From: Chitinibacter tainanensis DSM 15459
GTDB taxonomy: Bacteria > Pseudomonadota > Gammaproteobacteria > Burkholderiales > Chitinibacteraceae
NCBI RefSeq assembly: GCF_000429785.1
Contig: NZ_AUCN01000018.1
Span: forward strand, 124,001-188,000
Length of the DNA: 64,000 nucleotides
Reading direction: 5' to 3'
The notes under the pieces were generated by a model. That model saw nothing but the letters and a program-made list of their open reading frames with translations. It did not search any database and was not told where the DNA came from. Shown here in pieces: positions 9,701 to 20,099 of the stretch. The stretch's first letter is position 1. Every line of letters starts with the position of its first letter. Made by a program: the position numbers and the translations under genes.

Positions 9701-9749
9701 GGGTATATCTATACAAACCAATCAATCTAAGCGCTAGAGAGCAATACCC
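9701..9749. repeat. 49-bp inverted-repeat element, copy 1
   Basis: Begins GGGTAT and ends ATACCC. Its right end (GAGAGCAATACCC) matches the right end of copy 3 (63809-63857) and it is exactly as long as copies 2 and 3. The left arm is degenerate. It abuts the phaR stop codon. Confidence 0.55.
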
Positions 9750-10405
9750 TACTCAACTTTACGTGGCGCCCGCTTGCGCGTAGCCGCTGGTTTAGATTCA
9801 ACCACTGGCGCTTCTGCGGGGACCGCCGATGGTGGCGTAGTGGGATGCAAATCATCGCTAGCCGCCGCTTTCGGACCGCCGGGCATGCCAAATCCGGTGA
9901 ATAAATGCTTAGCGCGCTCTTGCAGCTGCTGCTGCATTTCCACAAACATATTGGTACTGCTTTCCAAGTAGTTGCCCATCATATTCTGAATAGCCGGACC
10001 CTGGAATTTCATAAACTCGCCCCAGAGATTGGCATTGCTGAACATCGGGTTGTCGGCCGACATGGTCGATTTGGCCTGATCTTGCAGTCGGCGCTGCATC
10101 TCGGCAAAGAGCTGCATATTCTTTTCAAGGTAGTTACCCATCAAGCCCTGCATGGCATGGCCATAGAAGCGGATGATTTGGGTCAGCACATCATACGAGA
10201 ACATCGGCATGCCGCCGGCTTCTTCTTCCAGAATGATCTGCAATAGCACACTGCGGGTCAGGTCTTCCCCCGTCTTGGCATCTTGAATCAAAATATCGAT
10301 GCCATCGAGCACCAGTTGTTTAACGTCATTAAGCGTGATGTAGCAGCTGGTGGTCGTGTCATATAAACGACGGTTGGGGTACTTCTTGATGACCCGTTTT
10401 TCCAT
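9749..10405 (-). CDS. phaR: Polyhydroxyalkanoate synthesis repressor PhaR
   Basis: PhaR represses phasin genes until it is titrated by nascent PHA granules. The N-terminal PHB/PHA accumulation regulator DNA-binding domain (KRVIKKYPNRRLYDTTTSCYITLNDVKQLV) and the following region (LLQIILEEEAGGMPMFSYDVLTQIIRFYGHAMQG) are intact. The C-terminus is Ala/Pro/Lys-rich (TRKRAPRKVE). AAGGAAG fits the ATG at 10405 better than the one at 10411. It is divergent from the phasin gene, and two repeat boxes lie between them. Confidence 0.93.
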   Translation of the reverse strand: MEKRVIKKYPNRRLYDTTTSCYITLNDVKQLVLDGIDILIQDAKTGEDLTRSVLLQIILEEEAGGMPMFSYDVLTQIIRFYGHAMQGLMGNYLEKNMQLFAEMQRRLQDQAKSTMSADNPMFSNANLWGEFMKFQGPAIQNMMGNYLESSTNMFVEMQQQLQERAKHLFTGFGMPGGPKAAASDDLHPTTPPSAVPAEAPVVESKPAATRKRAPRKVE

Positions 10406-10484
10406 GCTCATCTTCCTTTGTTCTCATGCTTTTTGGCAGAGTTCTATTATCCTGCGAGCGCCACGTAATTGCCAGTTTTACCAC

Positions 10485-10564
10485 ATTGTGCAACGCAGCA
10501 ATTAATATTTGACAACAGCAAACCCGTGTTCCACAATGACAGCGGATTGTGCATCGCAGCATCG
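10485..10564. promoter_or_regulatory. Phasin promoter flanked by two direct repeats (candidate PhaR operators)
   Basis: Two copies of ATTGTGCAWCGCAGCA occur at 10485-10500 and 10546-10561, differing at one position. Between them are TTGACA (10509-10514) and CACAAT (10532-10537) spaced by 17 bp, a plausible sigma-70 promoter reading toward the phasin. TGC/GCA-rich boxes are known PhaR targets, so repression of the phasin and perhaps of phaR itself is inferred. Confidence 0.55.
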
Positions 10565-10608
10565 CCTTTGCGATGTGGCCCAGTAAACCGAATCGTGGAG
10601 ACCTCGTC

Positions 10609-11175
10609 ATGACTACCGCACAGCAACAATACAGCAATTTTGCGACCGAACAAGTCGAAACCGCCCTGCGCTTTGCCCGTATTTCCTTGGATTCATTTGA
10701 CCGTCTGGCCAAGCTGCAAATCGAAACCGCTAAAACAGCACTGGAAGACAACGCCAAAGCTGTTAAACAGCTGAGCGGCGTTAAAGATCTGCAAGAAGCA
10801 ATTAGCCTGCGCCAAAAGCTGACCGATGCCGCGATTGAGCAAGCGACCACTTACTCACGCAATCTGTACGAAATCTCTTCACAAGCGCAAGCCGAATTTT
10901 CAAAACTGATCGACGAGCGCAATGTCGAGTTCAATAAATCAGTGGTTGCTGGCCTTGATCGCTTTGTGAAAAACGCTCCAGCCGGCGCGGATGCTGCCGT
11001 AGCCGCCGTTAAATCGACCGTTCAAGCCACTGCTGCCGCAGTAGACAGCATGACCAAAGCCGCCAAACAAGTGGCCGAGTTTGCCGATGCATCGGTAAAA
11101 GCAGCTTCAACTGCTACGGCTGATGCGGTTAAAACTGCCGCCAAAAAAGCCAACGCCAATGGCGCCAACGCTTAA
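10609..11175 (+). CDS. Phasin family protein (PHA granule coat)
   Basis: Phasins coat polyhydroxyalkanoate granules and set their size and number. The ATG at 10609 has GGAG 8 bases upstream and starts the family sequence MTTAQQQYSNFATEQVETALRFARISLDSFDRLAKLQ; the frame is open further upstream but without similarity. The 188-aa protein is almost wholly amphipathic helix with an Ala/Lys-rich tail. It is divergent from phaR, its likely repressor. No PHA synthase lies in the window. Confidence 0.9.
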   Translation: MTTAQQQYSNFATEQVETALRFARISLDSFDRLAKLQIETAKTALEDNAKAVKQLSGVKDLQEAISLRQKLTDAAIEQATTYSRNLYEISSQAQAEFSKLIDERNVEFNKSVVAGLDRFVKNAPAGADAAVAAVKSTVQATAAAVDSMTKAAKQVAEFADASVKAASTATADAVKTAAKKANANGANA

Positions 11176-11192
11176 TTAAAGCTGCAGCACAA

Positions 11193-11225
11193 TAAAAAAG
11201 GCACCGCAAGGTGCCTTTTTTGTTT
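11193..11225. terminator. Bidirectional terminator between phasin gene and pnp
   Basis: AAAAAAGGCACC and GGTGCCTTTTTT flank a short GCAA loop, with T runs on both strands, so it can end both the phasin and the pnp transcripts. A second stem (CCCCTCG/CGAGGGG, 11229-11247) lies closer to pnp. Confidence 0.85.
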
Positions 11226-11257
11226 GCAGCCCCTCGCTTTACGAGGGGCCTTCAACA

Positions 11258-13408
11258 TTACTCCGCCGCAGGCGCTTGCTCTGCTTCAGCCGCTGGCGCA
11301 GCTGCATTGGCTTCATCGTTCAGCACGGCTTTAATCGACAGACGGATACGGCCTTTTTCGTCTTGCTCGATCACTTTCACGCGTACGATCTGACCTTCTT
11401 GCAGATGGTCAGCCACATTGGCGATGCGCTCATTGGCGATTTGGCTGATGTGCACCAGACCGTCTTTGCCTGGCATGATCGATACGATCGCGCCGACGTT
11501 CTTGTCGAGGATCTTCACCACCGGGCCTTCATACACGCGACCGATTTCAACTTCAGCGGTGATTTCTTCGATCCGGCGACGCGCTTCTTCCGCACCTGCA
11601 CCTGAGATTGAGGCAATGGTGATGGTGCCGTCTTCAGCGATATCAATCTGAGTGCCGGTTTCTTCGGTCAACGCACGGATCACCGAGCCACCTTTACCAA
11701 TCACATCACGGATTTTCTCTGGATTGATCTTCATGGTGTACAGACGCGGCGCATGGGCGCTCACTTCTTCACGAGCGCCATCCAGCGCGCCTTTCATGAT
11801 ACCCAGAATGTGCTGGCGACCTTCTTTAGCCTGATCCAGCGCCACAGCCATGATTTCTTTGGTAATGCCGTTGATCTTGATGTCCATCTGCAGCGCAGTC
11901 ACACCATTCTCGGTACCGGCTACTTTGAAGTCCATATCGCCCAGATGATCTTCATCACCCAGGATGTCGGTCAAGACGGCAAAAGAATTACCCTCTTTGA
12001 TCAGACCCATGGCAATACCGGCCACGTGGTTTTTCAGTGGTACACCGGCATCCATCAGCGCCAAGCAGCCGCCACATACCGAAGCCATTGATGACGAACC
12101 ATTCGATTCGGTAATTTCAGACACCACGCGCATTGAGTAGGCGAAATCTTCTTTGGCTGGCAACATCGCCACCAGCGCACGTTTCGCCAAGCGGCCGTGA
12201 CCGATTTCGCGACGTTTTGGCACGCCTACACGGCCAACCTCACCAGTTGAGTACGGAGGGAAGTTGTAGTGCAGCATGAAGTGATCAGAATACTCACCGT
12301 GCAGCGCATCAATCTTCTGCTCATCCAGCTTGGTGCCCAGCGTTGCCGCCACGATGGCTTGAGTTTCACCGCGCGTAAACAGCACTGAGCCGTGAACGCG
12401 TGGCAATACGCCAGTGCGGATGCTGATTGGGCGCACAGTGCGGGTATCACGACCGTCAATCCGTGGCTCGCCGGCCAGAATCTGACCACGTACGATTTCT
12501 GCTTCCAGACCTTTGAAAATCGATTTGATTTCATTGGCGGCCAGTGTATCGGTTTCTTCGGTGATCAGTGCTGATTTAACCAGCGCCCAAGTTTCATTGA
12601 TTTTTTGCGTGCGCAGTTGTTTTTGGCGCAGTTTGAATGCTTGTGCCAGACCTTCAGCTGCAATGCCGCGAATTTGGGCGATCAGCGCTTCGTTTTTAAC
12701 TGGCTCATTCCATTCCAGCAGCTCTGGATTCACTTCATCGGCCAATTCGTTGATGGCATTGATCGCCACTTGCATTTGCTCGTGACCAAATACCACGGCG
12801 CCCAACATCACGCTTTCTGGCAATTCGTTGGCTTCAGATTCCACCATCAGTACGGCTTGATTAGTACCGGCCACCACCAGATCCATCTGGCTGTCTTTCA
12901 TTTCGGTCAGAGTTGGGCACAGTACATATTCGCCATTGATGTAACCCACGCGGGCCGCACCAATTGGGCCATCAAATGGCACACCAGAGATCGCCAGCGC
13001 GGCAGATGCACCGATCATGGCAGGGATATCAGAATCGATTTCTGGGTTGATCGACATCACGGTCGCAACGATCTGGATGTCGTTGTAGAAACCTTCTGGG
13101 AACAGCGGACGGATCGGACGATCGATCAGACGGCTGGTTAGTACTTCTTTTTCGCTCGGCTTGCCTTCACGTTTGAAGAAACCGCCCGGGATTTTACCGG
13201 CGGCATAAGTCCGCTCGAAGTAATCAACAGTCAACGGGAAAAAGTCTTGGCCGGCTTTTACATCGCGCGCCGCCACGACAGACACCAGAACCACGGTGTC
13301 GTCCATATTCACCATTACCGCGCCAGTGGCCTGGCGGGCAATTTCACCTGTTTCGATCGTGACATTGTGTTTACCGAAGGTGAATGATTTGCTGATTTTA
13401 TTGAACAC
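11258..13408 (-). CDS. pnp: Polyribonucleotide nucleotidyltransferase (PNPase)
   Basis: PNPase degrades RNA 3' to 5' by phosphorolysis and is a degradosome component. The start is GTG 13408, with AAAGGA 7 bases upstream and the family N-terminus [31 protein letters not shown]. The frame is open further upstream but unrelated. 716 aa: two RNase PH domains, then KH ([29 protein letters not shown]) and S1 ([35 protein letters not shown]) domains and an Ala-rich tail. It follows rpsO in the classic rpsO-pnp order, separated by a terminator-like hairpin. Confidence 0.97.
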   Translation of the reverse strand: MFNKISKSFTFGKHNVTIETGEIARQATGAVMVNMDDTVVLVSVVAARDVKAGQDFFPLTVDYFERTYAAGKIPGGFFKREGKPSEKEVLTSRLIDRPIRPLFPEGFYNDIQIVATVMSINPEIDSDIPAMIGASAALAISGVPFDGPIGAARVGYINGEYVLCPTLTEMKDSQMDLVVAGTNQAVLMVESEANELPESVMLGAVVFGHEQMQVAINAINELADEVNPELLEWNEPVKNEALIAQIRGIAAEGLAQAFKLRQKQLRTQKINETWALVKSALITEETDTLAANEIKSIFKGLEAEIVRGQILAGEPRIDGRDTRTVRPISIRTGVLPRVHGSVLFTRGETQAIVAATLGTKLDEQKIDALHGEYSDHFMLHYNFPPYSTGEVGRVGVPKRREIGHGRLAKRALVAMLPAKEDFAYSMRVVSEITESNGSSSMASVCGGCLALMDAGVPLKNHVAGIAMGLIKEGNSFAVLTDILGDEDHLGDMDFKVAGTENGVTALQMDIKINGITKEIMAVALDQAKEGRQHILGIMKGALDGAREEVSAHAPRLYTMKINPEKIRDVIGKGGSVIRALTEETGTQIDIAEDGTITIASISGAGAEEARRRIEEITAEVEIGRVYEGPVVKILDKNVGAIVSIMPGKDGLVHISQIANERIANVADHLQEGQIVRVKVIEQDEKGRIRLSIKAVLNDEANAAAPAAEAEQAPAAE

Positions 13409-13595
13409 GTTCTGTCCTTTTAACAATTTATCCGCGACCTGGATAAAGGAGATTCCGCTGCGGTAAAGGCGCCTGCTGGGGCTGATGCCACGGCAGTTTA
13501 CCGCCGACTCCGGCACAACTTGACCCTGCTCCACCGCCGGAATCGCTATTGGGCAGTAACAGGGAATTGGGAAATTCGAGGAGGGATAAAATGAA

Positions 13596-13625
13596 AAAAG
13601 TCGCAGCCTAAGCTGCGACTTTTAG
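13596..13625 (-). terminator. Hairpin terminator between rpsO and pnp
   Basis: AAGTCGCAGC and GCTGCGACTT form a 10-bp stem with a 4-nt loop followed on the minus strand by TTTTTTCATTTT. It lies just after rpsO and about 190 bp before pnp, so pnp probably also has its own promoter or depends on read-through. Confidence 0.85.
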
Positions 13626-13630
13626 CTGAA

Positions 13631-13900
13631 TTACTTGCGCAGACCCAGCTTAGCAATCACGTTGCGGTAGCTGTCTACGTTAGTGCGTTTCAGGTAGTCC
13701 AGCAGACGACGACGACGAGAAACCAGTTTCAGCAGACCACGACGTGAGTGGTGATCTTTTTTGTGCTCTTTGAAGTGAGGTGTCAGATCGTTGATGCGTG
13801 CAGTCAACAATGCGATTTGAACTTCAGAAGAACCGGTATCGCCTGGGGCGTGTTGGAATTCTTTAACGATGTCAGCTTTTTGAGCAACAGTTACAGTCAT
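13631..13900 (-). CDS. rpsO: 30S ribosomal protein S15
   Basis: An 89-aa protein with the S15 pattern ([58 protein letters not shown]). It binds the 16S rRNA central domain early in assembly. A GGAG lies before the ATG. It is downstream of truB and carries a leader with two alternative stems (see 13911-13970). Confidence 0.98.
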   Translation of the reverse strand: MTVTVAQKADIVKEFQHAPGDTGSSEVQIALLTARINDLTPHFKEHKKDHHSRRGLLKLVSRRRRLLDYLKRTNVDSYRNVIAKLGLRK

Positions 13901-13910
13901 TTTACTACTC

Positions 13911-13970
13911 CATAAAAAGTGGCAGAGCCACTAGACAAGCCAGACCTGAGCAAACGCCCGGTGTGGCTCC
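13911..13970 (-). promoter_or_regulatory. rpsO leader with mutually exclusive stems
   Basis: On the minus strand AGTGGC-TCT-GCCACT (13918-13932) followed by TTTTTATG looks like an intrinsic terminator directly upstream of the rpsO ribosome site. GAGCCAC (rc of 13963-13969) can instead pair with GTGGCTC (rc of 13925-13931), which uses the same bases as the terminator arm. S15 is autoregulated through leader structure in several bacteria; that role here is inferred. Confidence 0.45.
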
Positions 13971-13986
13971 ATTAACTGGCTCGCGC

Positions 13987-14892
13987 CTAAGCGGTTGCCA
14001 GCAGACGTTTGGACCGCAGCACGCCATCAGCGCCCACTTCGCCCAAACCGATAAACCGTGCATTATCCGGCTTTTGCCCTTGATCGTAAAGCTTAACTTC
14101 ACCCCGCTCGCTGGTCGGCAAACCCCGCACCGGCATGCCATGCCGAATGGCCGTGCTTTGCTCGGCCTCGAGATAAAGCGCCGGCAAATTGGATAGCAAT
14201 TGATCTGCCGACAGCAATAACGCTTCACGTGCCGGCATCTCCAGCGCAATAAAATCATCAAGGCTCACTGCATCTTCCAAGCGAAAGCCGCCGGTTAGAG
14301 TTCGGCGTAAACCAGTGAGGTATGCACCACAACCCAACGCATTACCTAGATCCTGAGCCAATACCCTGATGTAAGTACCTTTGGAGCATCGCACATCCAA
14401 CACCAGATCGGGCGCGTTGTACGACACAATCGTCAGCTCATCAATCCGGATTGGCCGCGCCTTGCGTTCCAGCTCCACCCCCTGGCGGGCATATTCATAC
14501 AACGCTTTACCATCAACCTTTAGCGCCGAATACATGGGGGGGGTTTGTTCGATCTCGCCCATAAACTGCGCCAGCACTGCCGCAACCTCCGCTTCGGAGG
14601 CGGGCGCCACGCCCGTTACCGTGATCTCACCCTCGCCATCCAGCGTCGTGGATACCTCACCAAACCGGATATGCGCACGATAGCCTTTATCCGCATCCAG
14701 CATGCGCTGGGCAAACTTGGTTGCCTCACCAAAACACAGCGGCAACAAGCCGGTGGCGTAAGGATCTAGGACGCCGGTATGCCCCCCTTTTTCGGCCTGC
14801 AATAGCCAGCGGCATTTATTGAGCGCTGCGGTGCTACTGATGCCAAACGGCTTATCCAGTAGCAACACACCATCGAGCTTACGCTTGGCCAT
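13987..14892 (-). CDS. truB: tRNA pseudouridine(55) synthase TruB
   Basis: TruB makes Psi55 in the tRNA T loop. 301 aa, with LDGVLLLDKPFGISS at the N-terminus, catalytic Asp43 in GGHTGVLDPYATG, and the motif TPPMYSALKVDGKALYEYAR. A run of eight C residues encodes part of TPPMYS and is conserved coding sequence. Its start overlaps the rbfA end by 14 bp, so translation is coupled. Confidence 0.97.
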   Translation of the reverse strand: MAKRKLDGVLLLDKPFGISSTAALNKCRWLLQAEKGGHTGVLDPYATGLLPLCFGEATKFAQRMLDADKGYRAHIRFGEVSTTLDGEGEITVTGVAPASEAEVAAVLAQFMGEIEQTPPMYSALKVDGKALYEYARQGVELERKARPIRIDELTIVSYNAPDLVLDVRCSKGTYIRVLAQDLGNALGCGAYLTGLRRTLTGGFRLEDAVSLDDFIALEMPAREALLLSADQLLSNLPALYLEAEQSTAIRHGMPVRGLPTSERGEVKLYDQGQKPDNARFIGLGEVGADGVLRSKRLLATA

Positions 14893-15262
14893 CTTCGTCT
14901 TTGGCCTTGGGCAACTCGTTGGCTTCGCGGATTTTCTGTGCCAGATTCATCCCGTATTCAATCGAGACATCGTAATGAAAATGCAGCTCAGGCATTTTAA
15001 ACAGCGTAATGGTGCGGGCAATTTGCGCGCGCAAAAAGCCTTTGGCCCGCTCCAGTACGGCGGCGATCTCATCGCGCTCGGCCGCGTCACCCAAGAAGGT
15101 ATAAAAAATCTTGGCGTGCGAATAATCGCGTGTCACTTCCACATCGGTAATGGTGATCAGTGATGCTTGCGGATGATCGAGCTCAGCACGGATCACCGTT
15201 GCCAGATCACGCTGGATTTGCTGAGCGACACGATCAGCACGGGTAAATTGTTTGCCAGCCAT
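14879..15262 (-). CDS. rbfA: 30S ribosome-binding factor RbfA
   Basis: RbfA is a KH-fold factor for late maturation of the 16S rRNA 5' end. The 127-aa protein shows RADRVAQQIQRDLATVIR, LITITDVEVTRDYSHAKIFYTFL and the C-terminal LHFHYDVSIEYGMNLAQKIREAN. GGAGGAAAACC precedes the ATG. It lies between infB and truB. Confidence 0.96.
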   Translation of the reverse strand: MAGKQFTRADRVAQQIQRDLATVIRAELDHPQASLITITDVEVTRDYSHAKIFYTFLGDAAERDEIAAVLERAKGFLRAQIARTITLFKMPELHFHYDVSIEYGMNLAQKIREANELPKAKDEDGQA

Positions 15263-15301
15263 GGTTTTCCTCCTTGGACAGGGCTTGATTACAAATGCAA
15301 A

Positions 15302-15330
15302 CAGCGCAAGCCCCTACGGACTTGCGCTGC
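15302..15330 (-). terminator. Hairpin between infB and rbfA
   Basis: CAGCGCAAG and CTTGCGCTG form a 9-bp stem with a 10-nt loop, followed on the minus strand by TTTGCATTTG. The tail is not a clean T run, so it may be a partial terminator or an RNA-processing hairpin within the operon. Confidence 0.45.
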
Positions 15331-15359
15331 CATCAGGCTACATAAAGCAGGTGCGGCAA

Positions 15360-18068
15360 TTACAGCGTCCGCGCCACTTCGATCACCTCGAAGACTTCCA
15401 GCTGGTCGCCTACTTGCAGGTCGTTGTAGTTCTTCAGCTGCAAACCACACTCGAAACCAGCTTTCACTTCTTTGGCTTCGTCTTTGAAGCGCTTCAGGTT
15501 TTCCAGCTCGCCTTGGTGGATCACGGTGTTGTTGCGCAACAGACGTACGCCTGCAGTGCGTTTCACCAAACCATCCATCACCAAACAACCGGCGATCGTG
15601 CCAACTTTCGACACGGTAAATACCTGACGAACTTCGACCAGACCGATCACTTGTTCGCGTTTCTCTGGTGCCAACATACCAGACAGCGCAGCTTTCACAT
15701 CATCGACAGCGTCGTAAATGATGTTGTAGTAACGGATATCCACGCCATCCGCTTCAGCCAGCTTGCGGGCCGCGGCGTCAGCGCGCACGTTAAACCCAAT
15801 CACCACAGCTTTTGACGCCAAGGCCAAGTTGACATCCGACTCGGAAATACCACCCACCGCACTGTGCAGAATCTGCACGCGTACTTCGCTGGTCGACAGT
15901 TTTTGCAGGCTCTGCGACAGAGCCTCGCTCGAACCTTGTACGTCGGCCTTGATGATGATTGGCAAGTTTTGCACTTCGCCTTCGGCCATCTGTGCAAACA
16001 TGTTTTCCAGTTTCGCGGCTTGCTGGCGGGCAAATTTCACATCGCGGAATTTACCCTGACGGAACAGTGCAATCTCACGGGCTTTTTTCTCATCCGCCAG
16101 GACCATCGCATCTTCACCTGCGGCTGGCACTTCTGACAGACCAAGAATCTCAACCGGAATTGAAGGGCCGGCTTCGTTAATCTGGTTGCCGTTTTCATCC
16201 AGCATCGCACGGATACGACCGTACACTTGACCGGCCAGGATGGTATCGCCCTTGCGCAGGGTACCCGATTGCACCAGCAATGAAGCCACCGGACCACGAC
16301 CTTTATCCAGACGCGCCTCGATGATAATCCCTTTAGCTGGGCCATCGATTGCAGCAGTCAGCTCCAAAACTTCGGCTTGCAGCAAGATCGCATCCAGCAG
16401 CTCGTCAATCCCCATGCCTTTCTTAGCAGAGACAGGGATAAACTGGGTATCACCACCCCATTCTTCTGGCACAACTTCTTGCGCTACCAGCTCTTGCTGA
16501 ATGCGCTCCAGATTGGCTTCTGGTTTATCGATCTTGTTTACCGCTACCACAATCGGCACGCCTGCGGCTTTAGCGTGGTGAATTGCTTCGATGGTTTGAG
16601 GCATCACACCATCATCCGCCGCTACCACCAGCACCACGATATCGGTCAGCTTGGCACCACGGGCACGCATGGCGGTAAACGCCTCGTGACCTGGGGTATC
16701 CAGGAAGGTAATCATGCCCTTGCCGGTTTCAACGTGATAGGCACCGATATGCTGGGTAATCCCGCCGGCCTCGCCTGCCGCCACTTTGGCGCGACGAATA
16801 TAGTCCAGCAGCGAGGTTTTACCGTGGTCAACGTGACCCATTACCGTGACCACTGGTGCGCGCGGCATCAGATCGTGTTCGGCTTTCTCGGTATCGCCCA
16901 GATAAGTTTCCGGATCATCCAGCTTGGCAGCTTTGGCCACGTGACCCATTTCTTCCACCACGATCATCGCAGTTTCTTGATCCAGCACCTGGTTGATGGT
17001 CACCATCATGCCCATCTTCATCAGCGTCTTAACAACTTCAACGCCTTTTACTGCCATTTTGTGCGCCAGATCAGCCACGGAAATGGTTTCTGGCACTTCA
17101 ACTTCATGCGTTACTGGCTCAGTTGGAGCCTGGAAGCCGTGCGCATTGTCGTTGTTGTTTTGTTTTTTGCCACCCACTTTGCGCGATTTCCAGTCATTGC
17201 TACCAGCATCGCCTCCACGGGTTTTCAGCGCTTTCTTGTTGCGGCCATCATTCCAGCCGCCTTTTTCGTCTTTCTTGGCGCCGGCTGGTTTTTTATCGGC
17301 CGATTTCGCAGGCGCTGCGGCTGGCGCTGGTTTTTCCGGCGCTTCCAGCGGCGTATCGCGCGGACGACGGAAATCGACACGGGCACCAATACGTGGGCGA
17401 TCAGCTTCATGACCCGGCTTCACATGCGGTTTAACCGCAGGCTTGGCAGCCGGTGCTGGGGCAGCAACTGGCGCAGGTGCGGCTTCAACGACCGGGGCTG
17501 CCGCAACTACTTCGACAACTGGCTCCACCGGGGCTGCCACTTTCTCAGCCACCGCAGGCTCAACGGCCGCTGGCGCCACCGGCTCAGCCGCCGGTTTTAC
17601 CGCCGCTTCAGCAGCCTTGGCTTCACGGTTTTGCTTCGCTTGCATTTCCGCCGCTTGAATCGCTGCCAATTCGGCCTGGCGTTTGGCTTGCGCCTCACGA
17701 TTTTGGCGCTCGGCTTCATCAATCACCGGCGCAGCATTGCCAGCTGGTGCCGCCGCAGTCGCAGCCGCGATCACATCCGGTGACACTACGCGTTTTTTGC
17801 GCACTTCAACCTGGATTGTCTTGGCTTTGCCCGTGGCATCCGTTTTACGGATTTCGGTGGTTTCTTTGCGCGCGATGGTGATCTTGGGCTTGTCGCCAGC
17901 CTGACCATGCTTTTGTTTCAAATGCTCAAGCAGACGTGCTTTGTCGTTGGCACTCAGGGTATCGTCCGCACTGCTTTTTTGAACACCAGCCGCACGCAGT
18001 TGCTCGATGAGCTCCTGCGTGGGCATTTTTAGTTCTGCTGCAAATTGACTGACTTTGGGTTCACTCAT
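15360..18068 (-). CDS. infB: Translation initiation factor IF-2
   Basis: IF-2 is the GTPase that brings fMet-tRNA to the 30S subunit. 902 aa: an N-terminal IF2-N helix bundle ([23 protein letters not shown]), a long Ala/Pro/Lys-rich low-complexity linker (about 90-310), then the G domain with [12 protein letters not shown] (about 410), DTPGHEAF and NKIDKP, and C-terminal domains with the IF2 signature region. It starts 22 bp after nusA. The repetitive linker produces long shadow ORFs on the other strand. Confidence 0.97.
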   Translation of the reverse strand: MSEPKVSQFAAELKMPTQELIEQLRAAGVQKSSADDTLSANDKARLLEHLKQKHGQAGDKPKITIARKETTEIRKTDATGKAKTIQVEVRKKRVVSPDVIAAATAAAPAGNAAPVIDEAERQNREAQAKRQAELAAIQAAEMQAKQNREAKAAEAAVKPAAEPVAPAAVEPAVAEKVAAPVEPVVEVVAAAPVVEAAPAPVAAPAPAAKPAVKPHVKPGHEADRPRIGARVDFRRPRDTPLEAPEKPAPAAAPAKSADKKPAGAKKDEKGGWNDGRNKKALKTRGGDAGSNDWKSRKVGGKKQNNNDNAHGFQAPTEPVTHEVEVPETISVADLAHKMAVKGVEVVKTLMKMGMMVTINQVLDQETAMIVVEEMGHVAKAAKLDDPETYLGDTEKAEHDLMPRAPVVTVMGHVDHGKTSLLDYIRRAKVAAGEAGGITQHIGAYHVETGKGMITFLDTPGHEAFTAMRARGAKLTDIVVLVVAADDGVMPQTIEAIHHAKAAGVPIVVAVNKIDKPEANLERIQQELVAQEVVPEEWGGDTQFIPVSAKKGMGIDELLDAILLQAEVLELTAAIDGPAKGIIIEARLDKGRGPVASLLVQSGTLRKGDTILAGQVYGRIRAMLDENGNQINEAGPSIPVEILGLSEVPAAGEDAMVLADEKKAREIALFRQGKFRDVKFARQQAAKLENMFAQMAEGEVQNLPIIIKADVQGSSEALSQSLQKLSTSEVRVQILHSAVGGISESDVNLALASKAVVIGFNVRADAAARKLAEADGVDIRYYNIIYDAVDDVKAALSGMLAPEKREQVIGLVEVRQVFTVSKVGTIAGCLVMDGLVKRTAGVRLLRNNTVIHQGELENLKRFKDEAKEVKAGFECGLQLKNYNDLQVGDQLEVFEVIEVARTL

Positions 18069-18090
18069 TGATTACTCTCCCGCGCCTCGA

Positions 18091-19563
18091 TTAAGCGAAC
18101 CAGTGTTCGCGCGCTTTCATGATTAGTTGTTTGGCCGCTTCTTCATCGATTCCGGTCATCTCGGTCAATTCATCGACTGCCAGCTCAGCCAAATCATCAC
18201 GGGTATGTACGTCGTTCTCGGCCAGTTTTGCAGCCAGTTCGGCGGTCATGCCGTCCAGCGATTTCAGGTCTTCGCTTTGATGCTCGAGTTTCTCTTCGCG
18301 CGCAATGGCTTGCGTCAACAGAGCGTCACGAGCGCGTGAGCGCAGTTCGTTCACGGTCTCTTCATCAAATGCTTCGATTTCCAGCATTTCATTCAATGGC
18401 ACATAGGCCACTTCTTCCAGCGTATTAAAGCCTTCTTGCACCAACACGTTGGCGACATCTTCGTCGATATCCAGCGCTTGCATAAAGAGTTCACGCACTT
18501 TCGTGTATTCCTCTTCATGTTTCTGCTCGGCTTGATCAACGGTCATGATGTTGAGTTTCCAGCCAGTCAGCTCGGAAGCCAGCTTCACGTTCTGACCACC
18601 GCGGCCAATGGCCATCGCCAGATTGTCTTCATCCACCACCACATCCATGCTGTGGTTGTCTTCATCAACGATGATGGAATTCACTTCAGCGGGCGCCAGT
18701 GCATTGATCGCAAATTGCGCCGCATCCGGTGACCACAACACGATGTCTACACGCTCACCGGCCAGCTCATTGCTCACGGCATTCACACGAGTACCACGTA
18801 CACCAATACATGTGCCTTGTGGGTCAACACGTTGATCGTTCGATTTCACGGCGATTTTCGCGCGCATCCCTGGATCACGAGCCACACCTTTCAGTTCGAT
18901 CAGGTTGTTTTCGATTTCCGGCACTTCCAGCTCAAACAGCTTGGCCATAAATTCAGGCGCAACCCGGCTCAGCACCAGTTGCGGGCCACGGCCCAAGCGA
19001 TCGATACGCAACAGGAAAGCCTTCGCCCGGTCGCCCACGCGCAGGTTTTCTTTCGGGATCATTTGATCGCGTGGCAGCACAGCTTCCAGCTTGCCCATCT
19101 CGATGATGGCATTACCGCGCTCGATGCGCTTGATAGTGCCAGTCACAATGTGCTCGCGACGCTGCAGGAAATCATTCAGATTTTGCTCGCGCTCGGCATC
19201 ACGGATTTTTTGCAAAATCACTTGCTTGGCGGCTTGCGCACCAATACGGCCAAATTCAATTGGCTCGAGCTCAACTTCCCACACATCACCCACTTTCAGG
19301 TCGGCGCTGTAATCAGGCGCATCGGTGATGGCGATTTGGCGTGACGGCTCTTCGTGATCGTTATCTTCAACCACTTCCCATACACGGAAACTACGATGTT
19401 CGCCGGATTGACGATCAATCGAAACACGAATCTCAACTTCGTCTTCGTAACGTTTTTTGGTTGCTGAAGCCAGCGCCATTTCCAGCGCGGTAAACACCAC
19501 ATCCTTCGCAACATTTTTTTCGTGGGCAAGTGCTTCTACCAGCACCAGAATTTCACGATTCAT
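18091..19563 (-). CDS. nusA: Transcription termination/antitermination factor NusA
   Basis: NusA binds RNA polymerase and nascent RNA and controls pausing, termination and antitermination. 490 aa: N-terminal polymerase-binding domain ([18 protein letters not shown]), S1 (about 130-200), two KH domains ([34 protein letters not shown]), and two C-terminal acidic helix-hairpin repeats ([33 protein letters not shown]) as in E. coli. It lies between rimP and infB and may act on the terminator-like leader ahead of rimP. Confidence 0.97.
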   Translation of the reverse strand: MNREILVLVEALAHEKNVAKDVVFTALEMALASATKKRYEDEVEIRVSIDRQSGEHRSFRVWEVVEDNDHEEPSRQIAITDAPDYSADLKVGDVWEVELEPIEFGRIGAQAAKQVILQKIRDAEREQNLNDFLQRREHIVTGTIKRIERGNAIIEMGKLEAVLPRDQMIPKENLRVGDRAKAFLLRIDRLGRGPQLVLSRVAPEFMAKLFELEVPEIENNLIELKGVARDPGMRAKIAVKSNDQRVDPQGTCIGVRGTRVNAVSNELAGERVDIVLWSPDAAQFAINALAPAEVNSIIVDEDNHSMDVVVDEDNLAMAIGRGGQNVKLASELTGWKLNIMTVDQAEQKHEEEYTKVRELFMQALDIDEDVANVLVQEGFNTLEEVAYVPLNEMLEIEAFDEETVNELRSRARDALLTQAIAREEKLEHQSEDLKSLDGMTAELAAKLAENDVHTRDDLAELAVDELTEMTGIDEEAAKQLIMKAREHWFA

Positions 19564-19611
19564 TGATTATTTCCTCCGGCGAAATGCTTTGCCAAATAGT
19601 CGGGCAAGATA

Positions 19612-20046
19612 TTAAAACTGCGGCTCAAGGCGTACACGATCAATCTGTGACAACGGCAGATTCAGCACCTCGCCATCCACATCGACCACCACGCATTCGT
19701 CGATAAAACCTTTCAGCAACCCCACGAGGTTGCGGCGGCGATCGGGCAGCGGCAACCGCAGCTTTACGCGCACCTTCTGGCCGGCAAACCGTTCAAAATC
19801 GGCCGGCTTTTTGATCAGGCGATCCATCCCAGGAGAAGACACTTCCAGCCGCTCGTAAGGAATCTCTTCCACCATAAATAGACGCGTGAGGTGATTACTG
19901 ACCTCAACGCAATCATCGATGGTGACCCCGCCTTCCTTATCGATAAAGATGCGCATCAAACCATTCGCACCCAACTCGAAATCGACCAGCTCGTAACCCA
20001 TTGCGGGCAATGTGTTATCCAAGACTGACTGTAAATTAACCGCCAT
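19612..20046 (-). CDS. rimP: Ribosome maturation factor RimP
   Basis: RimP assists 30S subunit assembly. The frame runs upstream to 20145, but the family N-terminus (MAVNLQSVLDNTLPAMGYELVDFELG) begins at ATG 20046, giving 144 aa. Signature VEVSNHLTRLFMVEEIPYERLEVSSPGMDRLI is intact. First gene of the rimP-nusA-infB-rbfA-truB-rpsO-pnp series, with GGAG in TTCTGGAGC upstream. Confidence 0.95.
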   Translation of the reverse strand: MAVNLQSVLDNTLPAMGYELVDFELGANGLMRIFIDKEGGVTIDDCVEVSNHLTRLFMVEEIPYERLEVSSPGMDRLIKKPADFERFAGQKVRVKLRLPLPDRRRNLVGLLKGFIDECVVVDVDGEVLNLPLSQIDRVRLEPQF

Positions 20047-20068
20047 GACCGTATTTTTGCTCCAGAAA

Positions 20069-20099
20069 CAAAAAATGGGCTGCAATACTTGCGCCCATT
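20069..20099 (-). promoter_or_regulatory. Terminator-like leader hairpin before rimP-nusA-infB
   Basis: AATGGGC (20074-20080) pairs with GCCCATT (20093-20099) and GCAA (20082-20085) with TTGC (20089-20092), one bulged base apart, around a TAC loop. On the minus strand this is followed by TTTTTTGTTT and then the rimP ribosome site. There is no gene upstream on this strand within 120 bp, so it looks like a leader attenuator rather than the end of another transcript. Confidence 0.55.

Noticed and set aside
14537..14543. Run of G in truB as a phase-variation tract
   Set aside because: It encodes the conserved TPPMYS segment of TruB, an essential-type housekeeping gene, so it is coding constraint and not a switch.
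16377..17783. 468-codon plus-strand ORF rich in His, Arg and Phe
   Set aside because: Antisense shadow of the infB linker and G domain; the composition is an artefact of GC-rich codons read backwards.
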